A DNA stretch of 64,000 bases from Pseudopithomyces maydicus (GCA_026873275.1 JANTUC010000010.1:682001-746000), one strand, 5' to 3'. Positions 46,073-57,370 are shown, counted from the stretch's first letter. The notes: generated from the letters alone by a model not told the origin. Program-made: numbers and translations.

Positions 46073-47130
46073 ATGGCGCCGACGCAACGCGGGCGCTCGC
46101 TCGCAAAAGAGGCATTCCCGCCCATGTTCCGGAAGCTCAAGACGTCGACTTACACGGACAACATGCGACCTGGAGTGTCGTCGTCGCACTACATACGGAC
46201 GCTCTCGTGGAATTCCACGGGCGGGTTCATTGCAACGGGCAGCGCGGACCGCACGCTGCGCATCTGGAACCCGGAGCGCCCCAACGTGAAGAACTCGACC
46301 GAGCTGCGCACGCCCGTGGGACCCGTCTCGAAGCCACGGCCGGGGAGCCCTCTCCGCCGCAGATCGCCCTCGAGCGCGTCGCCTTCCACCCCGTCAACGA
46401 GAACGAGCTCGCCAGCTGCAGCACCGACGGCATGGTGCGCTTCTGGGACATCCGCACCAAGGCCATCGTCGGCGAGGTGCGCGTCGGCGCCCCAGCCCCC
46501 GCGCGCGGCTCCAAGGACGAGCGCGACGAGAGCCCCTTCACGCTCGCCTGGTGTCCGGACGGCACCAGCATCGTCGCCGGCCGCAAGGACAACCGCCTCG
46601 TCACCATCGACCGCGCCGCCATGCGCGTCCAGCTCGAGCACCGCGAGCCGCTGCAGACCAACCAGTGCGTCTTCGACTGGGCCGGCGACCACCTGTACAC
46701 CACCAACGGGGAGGGCTACATCAAGATCCTGCGCTATCCCGACATGACCACCGCCCTGAGCCTGAACGCCCACACTGCGAGCTGCTATGCCGTGGCCTAT
46801 TCGCCCTCGGGCGAGTACGTGGCCGCCGGCGGCGGCGACGCCCTGGTGAGCCTGTGGGACACCCAGGAGTGGATCTGCGTGAGGACCCTGGACCTCACCT
46901 CGAGCGCCGTCAAGTCCATCGACTTCAGCTTCGACGGGAGCTACATCTGCGCCGGCGCCGAGGACCGCGAGGAGAAGAAGTTGAACGTCGCCCACGTCGA
47001 GAGCGGCGAGGTGGTGCACAGCGTCGATCTGGGTGCACCGGCTGTTCAGGTCGCTTGGCATCCCTCGCGATATGTTCTGGCCTATTCCGCGGATGCACAG
47101 GGGCTCAAGATTGTTGGGGGGTTGAGCTGA
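46073..47130 (+). CDS. TEX1: THO/TREX complex WD40 subunit (Tex1/THO3), one frame change
   Basis: WD40 beta-propeller subunit of the THO/TREX complex, which couples transcription to mRNA export. From the ATG at 46073 the protein starts MAPTQRGRSLAKEAFPPMFR. WD blocks follow: IATGSADRTLRIWNPERP, ELASCSTDGMVRFWDIR, SIVAGRKDNRLVTID, YVAAGGGDALVSLWDTQEW and SYICAGAEDREEKKLNVAHV. Between blocks one and two the frame changes at about 46316-46346. Either one base is missing (353 codons if restored), or a 47-nt intron 46316-46362 is removed, which also keeps phase and gives 336 residues. That intron has a weak GTGGGA donor and no visible branch site. Codon use from 46.3 to 47.1 kb is strongly biased to G or C at third positions, unlike the neighbours. 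Confidence 0.82.
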
Positions 47131-47775
47131 GCGCCAGAAAGGAGGAGAAGCGGGTCGCACAAAACAAATGGCATTGCATGGCGTTCCTGGGTGGGAAATT
47201 TCTACGTTGGGTGGGCATGATATACCCCTTTGACTTCGTAACGTCCGTATCTGCACATGATGGTCTATCGTTGATGTAACTTGCAGACCTGTCCAGCCAA
47301 GCACAAAGTGACGCTTCCAGGTCAGCACGTTCTTAATGACTACCAGACCAAATAGCCTTCACGAGCGGTTCAAAGCCATGTTCACCCAAGTATGTATATT
47401 CATTTTTTCATGCTAAAAGAGGTGAGATGCCCATTGAGAAAGGGAGAGGCATAGTTCCTTTATACGCCCATTTGCTTTTCCGGCTTCAAAATCCAGCCTC
47501 CCTCCTGCAAAATACCACTTGACGCCCTGCAATGCAGCCGCAAAGCGACCCGAACACCCTTATTCCATCTGCTGTACGATCGGATGCAATCGATATCCCG
47601 ACCCTGGTTGGCAGAAGAAATCTCGGCGCCAAAACCCCGGGGTTCCTCTCCCACCCTTGGCAACAAGAGTGTGATCCCTTGATATCAAGAAATTGGGTTA
47701 AACAAATCATGCCAAAGGACAAAAGAAAGCAGGCATCATCGCCATGCTCTCTCTTTACCCCACTGGTCCACCACC
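47131..47775. other. Convergent intergenic region
   Basis: Spacer between two convergent genes, presumably both 3' untranslated regions. The open frames here are short and unrecognisable. Confidence 0.6.
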
Positions 47776-50268
47776 CTACATTCGTCCCAGCACGCCCCTC
47801 ACGCTTCCGTCAAGGACGACGTTGCCCTTGACGCTGAGCTCGTAGATGCCCGTCTCGCCACCAGACCCCTCGTTCAGCCACCGCTGTAGCAAGTCGTTGC
47901 TCTCTTTGGGCTTGATGTCCTGGCTCGCCGTGCCCACTGTGACGTGCGCCACCGCATTGGTCGTCTCAAAAGCTACCTCGCCATCACCACTTCCACCTTG
48001 GCCCTGAGCCTGGACAGAGGCCGATCCGTTGAGGCGTACGACGAAGCACATGATACGGTCATCGAAAACGAGACGCTCGAGTTGCACGCCGCACTTGCCG
48101 AGCTCGGGCTCCCAACTGCCCTTGTTGGAATCGGTCTGGGCCATGGTAGAGTTGAGTTGGAGGAGTTTGTCCCAGTATTCTCTGTTGTCAGCCTGGGCTG
48201 CTCGGTGGATGAGCGTGACATGGAACTCGTTCTGCACGCGACGAGACTGCTGGAGGTGGCGGTAAAGCCGTGCAGTCTGTGCATCTTGGTTGTGGAAGAG
48301 GGATTCGAGAACGGATTTGATTCGCTGAGTGTCGAGACGTACGGAGAAGTACTCCATGCGGGGCTGCTTCTTTGGCTGCACCGCCTTTGGGGTATTGTTC
48401 TGTTTTTGGTTCTGTTTCTGGTTGTTGTTGTTACCACCGCTGCGAGACAGGTCCATTTTGAAGTCGGGACGATAATCATTCATAGCCCAGGCGATAGCCT
48501 CGTCCATGTCCGTGTTCGTTGGCATGTCGCGACCCTCGAAGAGTGCTGGATACGTCTCATAGAGCTTGCTGATGATGACTTCGAGGTTTTCCCGTGAATC
48601 GACGACGGGGTCGAGATTTATGATAAGGTCAAAGTTCTCGTCCGGTGCCTCGGAGGGGTCGGCAGGCTGGAAGCGGTGCATGAAGCCCTCCATGATCTCG
48701 ATGATCTCGTCCTGGCCCTTGGATCCTGCCTGGATCGTCTGGTGGTTGTCTCCACGAGCGAGAACGCGACCACGCGTGGCCTTGCGAATGTCGTCGTAAT
48801 TTGTGCGGTCATGCACGTAATGAAGCGCAACAAATCGAGCTTCTGTCGCAATTCTAGAGACATCGGTAATGAGTTGATCACGTTCGCGCTTCTGATGGTT
48901 ATTTCGGTCCGCGATAACAACTGGATTTGTGATGAGTAGAGAAGAGATGGTGTCGGCAAATACTTGACCACGACCCTTCTTAGCCTTCACGTTGTCATTC
49001 TGGAAATGACCCCATCCAAAGAGTTTGACCAGAGCCAACGCCAGGGTCGTCTTGCCGCAGCCAATGGTTGCAATAGGTACGAGAACCACGTTGTCCTTCA
49101 CTTTCTGATCCTCTACCTTTCCGCTCTGAAGCTCCTGGCGGATGATCTCCGCTCCTGTCGTACCTCGCTCGCGCAGGAAGTCATCACGCAGCTTGATAAT
49201 TCCATGATTCTGGTTATACTGCTTAGCCAAACCGGGTTGCTGAAGGAAACGTCTCCGAGCGTATTCGAGATATTCTTTGGTGATGGCCTGATGCTTCTTG
49301 TAGCGCGGGGGCTTGCCGCCAATGATCTGCTTGGTGCATTCACGCCACTGACGATACATGAGGTACGGCTCCTCGAACTTGTATTTGAAGAACCAGTCTT
49401 CCCAAGGCGCGTCGTCCGTCTCGCGTGCTTGGCAGCGAATGACGAAGCCCTCTGTGTCGCGCCCGTTGTAATTGCCGGTCTCGGCAACCTTATCCAAAAA
49501 CTTCCGCACCTCATCGATATCGTTCTCCATGACGTATTGGACCTTCTTCATGCCCCATTCATCGGCAAACTGGTCGACCAAAGGACCTGGGTAGGTGGCG
49601 AAGTGCGGAACGTTGAGGTTAATGCCGTGGACGTACAGGCCAGCCTGCTCGGGGGTATATGCCAGGACATGCTCTTCAAATTCGTCGTCGCAGAGCTCAG
49701 CCACCAGAGTTGCGTTCATCTCGCGCAGCTTCAACGCAAGGTCCTTTTTTGTCTTGCCAACGCTCGCCAGGTGCTTCTCAGCCCACTTCTCGCCGGCGCA
49801 TGCATGGCTGAGTTCGACGTCTCCACGGGCACCGGTAGAGTGTTTGCTACAGACGAGTAGTGTGCCATCGTCCAAGCCGGAAATAAATATGATGCAGCCG
49901 TTCTCCTTTACACTGAGCTCGTACGGCCCGCGCGTGTTGCGCTCAACATTCCTCCACTCCGTCTTGCGCACCTCTCCGTGGTTGAAGAACTTGTCGTAGC
50001 CTCGCACAACTATCTCTTGCTTGCCATCTAGCGTCTTGTAGGTGAAGAGGCCGCGTGCATAGGTGGGCAAGTGCTCCTTTTTGTAGTCCCAGTCGTTCAT
50101 CTTCCACGAATCGACGGAGCGGCCATTGGGCAGCGGAAATGTGTGCTTCCTCACCGAGAAGCCATTTTGTTTTGAAGTTCTGCCTTTGTGGCCCTCGAGG
50201 GAATGTATGAGCTCGGTGACTTCTTTGTGGTCCTGCGGTACGTATGGGGCCGTATCACGGTGCGCCAT
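47776..50268 (-). CDS. TRL1: Fungal tRNA ligase (ligase, kinase, cyclic phosphodiesterase)
   Basis: Trifunctional enzyme that heals and seals tRNA halves after intron removal and joins HAC1-type mRNA exons in the unfolded protein response. In this 830-residue model the adenylated lysine lies in ELSVKENGCIIFISG (K121). The polynucleotide kinase P-loop IGCGKTTLALAL is near residue 400, and the two phosphodiesterase motifs FHVTLIHR and AHVTVGT are near 681 and 774. I chose the ATG at 50268 (MAHRDTAPYVPQDHKEV) because family similarity begins there. The open frame reaches up to 50502 through a basic, hydrophobic stretch that could be a targeting extension, but it looks like leader sequence. An Asn/Gln/Lys-rich linker separates kinase and phosphodiesterase. 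Confidence 0.94.
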   Translation of the reverse strand: MAHRDTAPYVPQDHKEVTELIHSLEGHKGRTSKQNGFSVRKHTFPLPNGRSVDSWKMNDWDYKKEHLPTYARGLFTYKTLDGKQEIVVRGYDKFFNHGEVRKTEWRNVERNTRGPYELSVKENGCIIFISGLDDGTLLVCSKHSTGARGDVELSHACAGEKWAEKHLASVGKTKKDLALKLREMNATLVAELCDDEFEEHVLAYTPEQAGLYVHGINLNVPHFATYPGPLVDQFADEWGMKKVQYVMENDIDEVRKFLDKVAETGNYNGRDTEGFVIRCQARETDDAPWEDWFFKYKFEEPYLMYRQWRECTKQIIGGKPPRYKKHQAITKEYLEYARRRFLQQPGLAKQYNQNHGIIKLRDDFLRERGTTGAEIIRQELQSGKVEDQKVKDNVVLVPIATIGCGKTTLALALVKLFGWGHFQNDNVKAKKGRGQVFADTISSLLITNPVVIADRNNHQKRERDQLITDVSRIATEARFVALHYVHDRTNYDDIRKATRGRVLARGDNHQTIQAGSKGQDEIIEIMEGFMHRFQPADPSEAPDENFDLIINLDPVVDSRENLEVIISKLYETYPALFEGRDMPTNTDMDEAIAWAMNDYRPDFKMDLSRSGGNNNNQKQNQKQNNTPKAVQPKKQPRMEYFSVRLDTQRIKSVLESLFHNQDAQTARLYRHLQQSRRVQNEFHVTLIHRAAQADNREYWDKLLQLNSTMAQTDSNKGSWEPELGKCGVQLERLVFDDRIMCFVVRLNGSASVQAQGQGGSGDGEVAFETTNAVAHVTVGTASQDIKPKESNDLLQRWLNEGSGGETGIYELSVKGNVVLDGSVRGVLGRM

Positions 50269-51531
50269 GGCTGCGGTCGCGTGGAGCCGATGGACGGTTC
50301 GAAAAGGGGACAGTGGTACAGATGGGATGAATCGTCGTGCTATTGTTATCTGTTTGGCCGTGTGTAAGCGGGAAGGCCGTGGGGATAGAGAAGCATGGAA
50401 GAGTGGAGGGAGAAGTGACTGTTTAAAGCAAGCAGCCATGCAAGGCAACAACAGGGCCAAACCAAGAGCATGAAGGTCTTGATGACTCAAGACAGCAATC
50501 AACGCGACGAATAAGGGCGCCTCTTACCGTGTTTCTCGTGTCGAACATAGAAAGGGCGGAAGCGCGTAATTTAGAGTAATTCAGAGTCATCGCGGGTCGC
50601 GATTTTTGGAGGCAGATCAACGTCACAAGTCTGTGCGGCGGCGCAGCTCAGCCACAAAACGCGGGGCCGTAAACAATCAACCCCACCACCCTACACAGCC
50701 ACACGAGGCAGCCAGTCTTCCAACTATGGTGGTAGTGAGGACCTATATCATGCTTTATATACTGCATCAGAGCTCTCGCGGACACAAGTGAGGTGATTAT
50801 GTATTATGAAGAATATAAATATAACTACATATGTACCCATAGACCATGGCAGCAACGAGAAAGCCAGTGCTGAGAAAGGGCAGGGAAGACGATAGCCCTG
50901 GGAAAGACATGATAAATCATGTTGCCATTTTTTTTTAAACATTGCAGTAGGCCCGTGAAGACAGCTCGTTGTGTTGATGCCAGAGGTGCCATGTTCGAAT
51001 ACGTCATGTTTGAATGTGTCATCGAATAACCGCATTGATTATATTTGGGTGTTTTGGTGCATTGGAAGGAAAGTATGTTCTTACACTACCGGTACGTTGC
51101 AGAACGGTACATGCGCCCTCACAAAAACAGTCTGGAGGGAGTGCCTTTTCCATACGTGCATCCGAAAAAGGAAATGTACGAAGGCACGTGGCGAGCTAAA
51201 TCCGCGCCAATTGCGTGCGCCAAATTGACGGTGTCGCAGCGTCTAATTGGGCATCGTCTGCCTCGTCTAATCCCCGTTGGGTTTAACGTCAGGGAGGCTT
51301 ACAGCTATCCTGGAGGAGCACTTGCTACTCACCGATACGCGCGACATAACTCAGTACTGCCAATAGACTGTACTACAAATCTTGCCTGTCCAGGAACGCT
51401 CTGAAACATCTCAGGGGAACATTCAGTATTGGCTGTCTCGTGTACCATCTATTTGAAATCGCCGACCAAAGTATCGAATTGGCTTGGCAGATAGTCATAG
51501 ACTCGCGCCATAGTCGTCCAATCTAGTGACC
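50269..51531. other. Intergenic, divergent promoters
   Basis: Spacer between the tRNA ligase gene (minus) and the Zn2Cys6 regulator (plus). The open frames around 51.0-51.4 kb are not recognisable. I see no RNA gene or repeat. Confidence 0.55.
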
Positions 51532-53757
51532 ATGGATAGCCAAATCTCCATCCTTGAGTTTCATAGTCTGAAAAAATCCCAAAGATATGGCTCCAAGGTC
51601 AGGACTGGCTGCATGACCTGCAAGTGAGTTGCCCGAGCGACTTCCGTTTAGTAATTGCCCATCTTAGATCAGGACCGACTGATATTCAATAGATCTCGGC
51701 GAATCAAATGTGACGAAGGAAAGCCGACATGCCTAAGGTAAGCTAACATGGAGTTCTATCGCCTGCATGCAAGATCAATCTTCTTACTAGCTCAATGCCA
51801 ATACTGCATCCTACAAACGCAACACTTTGTCATCATCCATGTCGTCTAACAGCTTTATTTTCTCAGATGTTACAGTACAGGTAGAGTCTGTGGTGGCTAT
51901 GTTGAATCTAGAACATTGAAAACTAAACACTTCGCGCCAAGTGCCAATTCGCCCCTTCAAGGGACGGTACGTGGCATTCGCACTGATAGCTAGAACGTAA
52001 ACACAAAACTAACGCATGCAGGTGAATCAATCATGGTCCGGAGATGGAACGTCCTATTTAGAGTTCTACTATCACTGTGCCATACGAACCCTGTCCAACC
52101 GTTTCGACAACGGCTTTTGGTCTCGAACAGTACTTCAGATGGCTCGCGCGGAGCCCGCTATTCAGCAAGCTCTCATAGCCCTGGGCTATCTGGCCAAAAC
52201 AGAACCAGGGAATCTGAGGCACGCCCATGCTAGGCTAAATATGCCAGACAAAATACTCAACCGCCATTATAGCAAATCAGTCAGTTTTCTCGTACAGCGC
52301 ATGTCCGAAAAATCATGCACTGTAGAAGTAGGTCTTGTGGCTTGTTTGTTGTTTGTATGCATCGAGTTCTTCAAGGGGAATTTCTTGCAAGCATTTTCGC
52401 ATCTCCACGGCGGCTTGAAGATCATATCGGAGCTGCCATCAATCCGGGCTCACGGTATGTATATCAGCAGCAAAGATCTTCAAGTACCAACGTTGCATCA
52501 GGATTGCGTCCGCGTACACCGCCATCATGTTCACCAACAGATGGCTCAATCAAACCCAGCTATTCTTTATCGTCAAGCAGTCTCCTCGAAGATACTTTGA
52601 TACCCATGTTCATGCGTAATATAACTCCTGCTAGTATGTATTATCCCAACGCAGAGAAGGTTTTTCTTCTTGCTGTGTATCTGTCGTTTAGAGACTCCAG
52701 ACATGATGAAAACGCCTGCCTATTCTGAAAGGTCTTTAGATGTCTCTACTTTGCTAACTCCGCTCTTTTCTAAAAGTGCTTTTCGGTGCTCCGATTGAAG
52801 ACATCTTTGAGATTCCAATCCCGGGACCAAGTACCTATGACGTCCCCTTTTCGACTTTCTACAAGCTTCAGATGTCCAGCTTCCAGCTCCGCAATGCCTC
52901 CGCTCTTTTTGCACGCACAATGGCAACCAAGATATTCGTGAAAATGCCACTCACACAGGACGACTTTATACGACAATCTCAACTTCTCGAAGCCCATCAT
53001 TCATGGTTCAAAGCACTACAGAAGCTTGAAAAGGCAAAATTCTTGACGCGTGAGGAAGAGATCATGGCCGCGAGTCTGAAGTTGGGATACTATTCAACGT
53101 ACATTTTGATCGATTGCGCTATGAATTTGAGGCAAACAAACTTTGATGCTCATTTGGATTACTTCGAATCAATCAACTACAATGCGAAGATTATTCTGGA
53201 CTCCATGGGGTTGACAAAAACAGGGCTTTCCGACACTGAGCAAGGACTTATCCCAAAAATTCTCAGACACCAAATCGCGCTTCCAGTATAGAGAACGCCT
53301 CATCAGCAGGTAGGCTAGTTTCCACAAAACATACTCCCCGAGTACATACTGAAATTTCTCTAGGTGCTCACTTCACTTTTGAAATCTCCGTCATTCCACC
53401 ACTCCACTTTGTCGCGACCCGCTGCCGCAGCCCCTCCGTCCGTCGCGAAGCCGTCGCGCTCCTCGAAACAAATCCCCCCGTGAGGGTCTCTGGGACGTAG
53501 AAACACATATCGGAATCGCCAAGCGGGTAATCGAAATCGAGGAATCCGCATTGGATCCCGTCACTGGTTGGCCTGCGGAGTCATCACGTCTGTGGTGCTC
53601 AGTGCACGACGGGAAGGGTTACTCCGACGGTAAGATCATGGTGACATTTGCGTACGCTGATTGGGCACAAGATAGGGTGCCACAAGATGATGATTTGAGG
53701 CCGATAACTGGGGCGGCGGAAAGGCCGGATGCGCAGTGGGTGGAGAGGATCAGTTGA
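51532..53757 (+). CDS. Zn2Cys6 fungal transcription factor (two frame breaks)
   Basis: Fungus-specific binuclear zinc cluster regulator. Exons are 51532-51623, 51693-51737, 51867-51966, 52022-52454, 52502-52633, 52777-53309 and 53364-53757. The six zinc-binding cysteines are split over three exons: TGCMTCK, SRRIKCDEGKPTCLR, CYSTGRVC. The regulatory domain follows with ALIALGYLAKTEPG, VACLLFVCIEFFKGNFLQAF, SQLLEAHHSWFKALQKLE and, near the end, PPLHFVATRCRSPSVRREA and REGLWDVETHIGIAKRVIEI. The last part is reached only if one base is added in an A5 run (53255-53259) and one in a C6 run (53474-53479). With both added the model sums to 577 codons. As the sequence stands, translation would end at 53291 after 438 residues. 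It is followed 328 bp later by an FAD monooxygenase on the same strand, which it may control. Confidence 0.8.
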
Positions 53758-54085
53758 CTAGGGGCGGGAAAGTGGTGGGGAGAGGATATGGAGTTTCACT
53801 CGCGTGTAGGACATTGGACGGAGTATCTTAAGTGATCTTGGGGGTTTCGGTCCCGAAGACAAATTGAAGCCATAAAACTGGATTGGATGATGATGTGGTG
53901 CCACAGAAAGCTAGATCAAATGTAAGCCTTAGTCTAAGCATTCGTCTAAGCCTTTTGTAGAGCACTAATGCAGTCATCATGGCGTGGTTTCTTATGGTAT
54001 ATAAAGCAGTCTCCAGGCAAAGCAATGAGTAGGCGGGGTACTTGAATACTGTTCAATTAACTTCAATACTTGACTTTGCCTAATT
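53758..54085 (+). promoter_or_regulatory. Promoter spacer with TATA box for the FAD monooxygenase
   Basis: The 328-bp gap between regulator and monooxygenase contains TATATAAAG at 53998-54006, about 80 bp before the ATG at 54086. No other element is evident. Confidence 0.55.
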
Positions 54086-55386
54086 ATGACCGATTTCCAA
54101 AACAATGTATCCAAGGATGCAGTTGTTGTGCGTGATTCTACTAAGATCATGATGCGTACATGCTCATTTGGTTCCAGGTGGGTGGCTCTCTAAGTGGCTT
54201 AATGAACGCCATCGTTCTTCGGCACGCAGGCTACAAAGTCACTGTTCTCGAGCGTAGTCACCCTTCACAATTATACAGCGAAGCTGCAGGGCTTGGTGTA
54301 GGACCAAACGTCCATAACTTTCTTGAGAAATACGTTCCAGGACATGGAGACTATTCAATCAAGATGACTGATTTAGAGATATGGAACGAAGAGGCAAAAC
54401 TTCAGGAACAAAGACCTCTTCCATATCCATTGCGTATGACGAACTGGAGAACGGTGTACAATATTTTGAAGCATGCCCTTACGATTGAGTGGCTGGACTT
54501 GCCAACACCAGCCTACAAGACGAGTGTCGAGGCATTTGATGTGCGTGGGGAGTCCACAGGAGTTTCTGTGCGTTGTCGAGATCTAACAACAGGAGCAGAA
54601 GAGGTTCTAGAAGCGAGCCTCATAATCGCAGCTGACGGTGCCAACTCTAGCGTGAGAAGAAATATATGGCAGAACAACTCACCCAGCTACGCTGGGTATG
54701 TTCTGTGGAGAGGAAGAGTTCCCGACGAGCAAATCAGCCAGCAGACCAAGGAGGCTTTTCAAGACAAGACTGTATTTCAACGTTTGAAGAATGGCTACAT
54801 GTTGTCGTACGTAGCTTGAATCGCTGATTTCCGCTTTAAGCTTACTTAACGCAGATATTTTGTGCCGGCGGAACCTGAAGAACTTCGAACGAATCCCGGT
54901 CACCGACGTGACTTATTCTGGGCATTCTACGACGTTGTCGCAGGAGACTCACCGCAGTTGAAGGAAACAATGACTGATGTCGATGGGAAAGTGCATAATA
55001 ACACTATTCCAAAGAAGAAGATACAGCCTGCAGTATGGCAAGAGGCGAGGGATAGGGTCAAACTTCAAGCATGCCCTTTCTATTGCGAGTTGATGGAAAA
55101 CACGACCAAGCTGCATGTCTCTGCGATAAATGATCTCCCAAACACAAAGGCCGTCTTTTGTGATGGCAAAGTCATACTTGCAGGTGACGCCATGTCGCAG
55201 TGCCGGCCTCACGCGGGAGGTGGACTGAATGAGCATGCGTTTCAAGCACTAGAATTAGCAAAAGTTCTAGAGGGAACTATTACCTTACATAGATGGGAGA
55301 AACTATGTCTGGAAAGCGCAGGGAAAGCTCATGCACTGGCTATGGAGATGGGGAAATCGTTTCTTCCACCAGGAACCATCACGTAA
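54086..55386 (+). CDS. FAD-dependent aromatic monooxygenase (salicylate hydroxylase-like)
   Basis: Class A flavin monooxygenase of 400 residues. Exons are 54086-54127, 54178-54806 and 54855-55386. The dinucleotide-binding strand is rebuilt across the first intron: exon 1 ends SKDAVV and exon 2 starts VGGSLSGLMNAIVLRHAGY, then VTVLERS. The second signature is the DG motif ASLIIAADGANSSVRR, and the GD motif is VILAGDAMSQCRPHAGGG near the C-terminus. Such enzymes hydroxylate aromatic or polyketide substrates with NAD(P)H and O2; the substrate is not predictable. It is slightly shorter than many relatives because the N-terminus is compact. It lies directly downstream of a Zn2Cys6 regulator, a common pairing in small catabolic or biosynthetic units. 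Confidence 0.88.
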
Positions 55387-55454
55387 TATAATTTCAGAGG
55401 GTATTCCTTTATTGCTTATCATTTATCAAATCTGCCATGGAGTTATCTGCAACT

Positions 55455-56659
55455 TCAGAAGGCCGACCTCGTTTCTGTCACATTGCTTGATCCAGTCTCT
55501 ATGCTCACCACGTACGCGTCGCTTTGTTGCTCTATGAGAGTCACTTTCGCACTCCAACCCGGGACTTCCAGTTCAGTCTGATTGTCCAAGCTGAGCGGCT
55601 TCTCAGTAAATACTCGTATGGGGCCTTGAAGGGTCTCCACAGTGGTATCAATCGCGTATACCACGACACCTGCCTTTCCTCCCTTGTTATCTACGCCCCC
55701 ACCTGTACGAGCCTCTACTACAAGAGCTTGCGTTTCATTTCTCTTGAGTACCACAAACTTGATTTCTTGGCTCTCGCTCTCAAGGGCATGAACCGTATGT
55801 GTAGTAACGCCTTTTTTCCAGCGCTAATGCAGTCGACTTGTGCATCCTCCAACCACCCTAGGCGCCACTTGTCCCAGGCGAAATAATCCGGATACAGCGC
55901 GTTTATGTTCCCCATGATATTATAGTCGCCGACGTATAATCCCACTGCGCCGGTCGCAGGATAAAGGTCTGCAAGACACATGACGTGGCCGGTCTCGTGA
56001 TTGATGAGCTTATACCCCCACTTTGCGTACGCGTCATATCCAACCGTGACGGCCTTCTTTGATACAAAGGTCCCATTACGCGTCGTTACGTTTCCCATGA
56101 ATGTCGGGGAGTACGTGATCGCTGGAGAATTGCGCCCGGCAACAACGTATAAAGCGTCCACTGGAGGGACATCTGCACCATTGGCGACTGTATATGCCTC
56201 TAGCGCATCCTGAATGTACGCTTCATGTTGCTCGTAGGTGATGCCGCGGTTCCACGCGTACTCGCTTGCGTTCAGAGGCATTCTATAGAATTGCGATGTG
56301 TCGGCCGCTGAGTCCAATGAAAGCTTGCCGTAGGAAGATGTTTCGTACCAAATACTAGCGTTTGGGAAGAAGAAATCGTAGAGCGCTTGAGTGGTGTCGT
56401 TAACAGCGGGTTGGTCGGCGAAGTCGACGAATATAGTGAAGGTTTTCATGGTCCCGGTACTGGACACGCACGAGAGATCTTCCGTGTCGAATCCGAAGCC
56501 AACGCTTAGGTATTTGCTTGAGATGGAGGGGAGACGACATTCTGATGGAGAATCTTTCGGCTTGGGGGTTGTTATAGTGCTACATGCTGCCAGTTGTAGA
56601 GCACTGAATGATGCGAGTACTGTGAACAGCAGTGCGGCGACCGGATCACCCATTGCCAT
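55455..56659 (-). CDS. Secreted M6-type metalloprotease (one frame break)
   Basis: Extracellular zinc protease related to the M6 (immune inhibitor A) family. From the ATG at 56659 (MAMGDPVAALLFTVLASFSA) a signal peptide is followed by KTFTIFVDFADQPA, YETSSYGKLSLD and the zinc site LINHETGHVMCLADLY (HExxH plus downstream Asp). NIMGNINALYPDYFAWDKWR then WRLGWLEDAQVDC are typical of M6-like enzymes. The frame changes at an A6 run on the coding strand (plus strand T6, 55812-55817). One more A lets it continue with HTVHALESESQEIKFVVLKR to the TGA at 55455, totalling 402 codons. As the sequence stands the frame ends at 55718 after a short unrelated tail. The coding bases around the shift form the heptamer A AAA AAG, a perfect -1 slippery sequence. 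The stop lies 68 bp from that of the convergent monooxygenase. Confidence 0.75.
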
Positions 56660-57370
56660 GATGCGATTGAGAACATTCAGTGTACAAATGCGTTGGCGAT
56701 CAAAGACAGAGGCCTTCTTTAGAATTAATACTGGCGAGAACCAGCACTTCGGACCAGGTATTAACCCGCTGCCCTGATTTTGTGACAGGCATATCATCCT
56801 AATTAAAGGTTCCCGGTGTTGAATGACATGCCCGCCTCGACATTGTTGGACGATGAGACGATCTTTGACCTAAACAGTCGAAGAGGCAGTGCAACGCGCG
56901 ACAGTATCGGCATAGTCGAGGGTACCGTTGCAGACCATCTGGGAACTAATATACACAGCCTTGCTAATTGCCTATCACCTTATCGCAGTCTCGACTCAGG
57001 AACTTGGTCGCCTTGGGATGGAACAGCTTGCAGCACGATCACAACTGGCGCACAGCGCTAGCCGATCCGCTCCTCAGGTCTGAACCCATGTCAAAGAGTA
57101 ACAGAGCTGTGACCATAGGTGCTACTCCGTACTGCCATGAAGAGACGTCGAAGTTGGTAGTGTACACAACCCTACCCCGCTCAGCTAGTCCAGCGCCACC
57201 GAGGTCCGGTTACACCTGCCATTCGCGGAAGAGTATATAAGTGGGGGGACTACTACCACGATAACAACAATTCCCTCATCGTAACATTCGATAAAACGAT
57301 ACATTCGACCCTTTTCTTCAAGTTGCAGAACATTGACCCTTGAATAAACCATCATCAGCCAATCAACAGG
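56660..57370. other. Divergent promoter region with TATA box
   Basis: Spacer between the M6-type protease (minus) and the M20 peptidase (plus). TATATAA at 57234-57240 lies about 130 bp before the M20 ATG, followed by a pyrimidine-rich run. I see nothing coding. Confidence 0.6.

Noticed and set aside
46189..47328. 379-codon minus-strand open frame opposite TEX1
   Set aside because: A shadow caused by the strong GC third-position bias of the WD40 gene; the translation has no family features, while the plus strand encodes clear WD repeats.
48964..49860. 298-codon plus-strand frame opposite the tRNA ligase
   Set aside because: Antisense shadow of the ligase and kinase domains, whose motifs are unambiguous on the minus strand.
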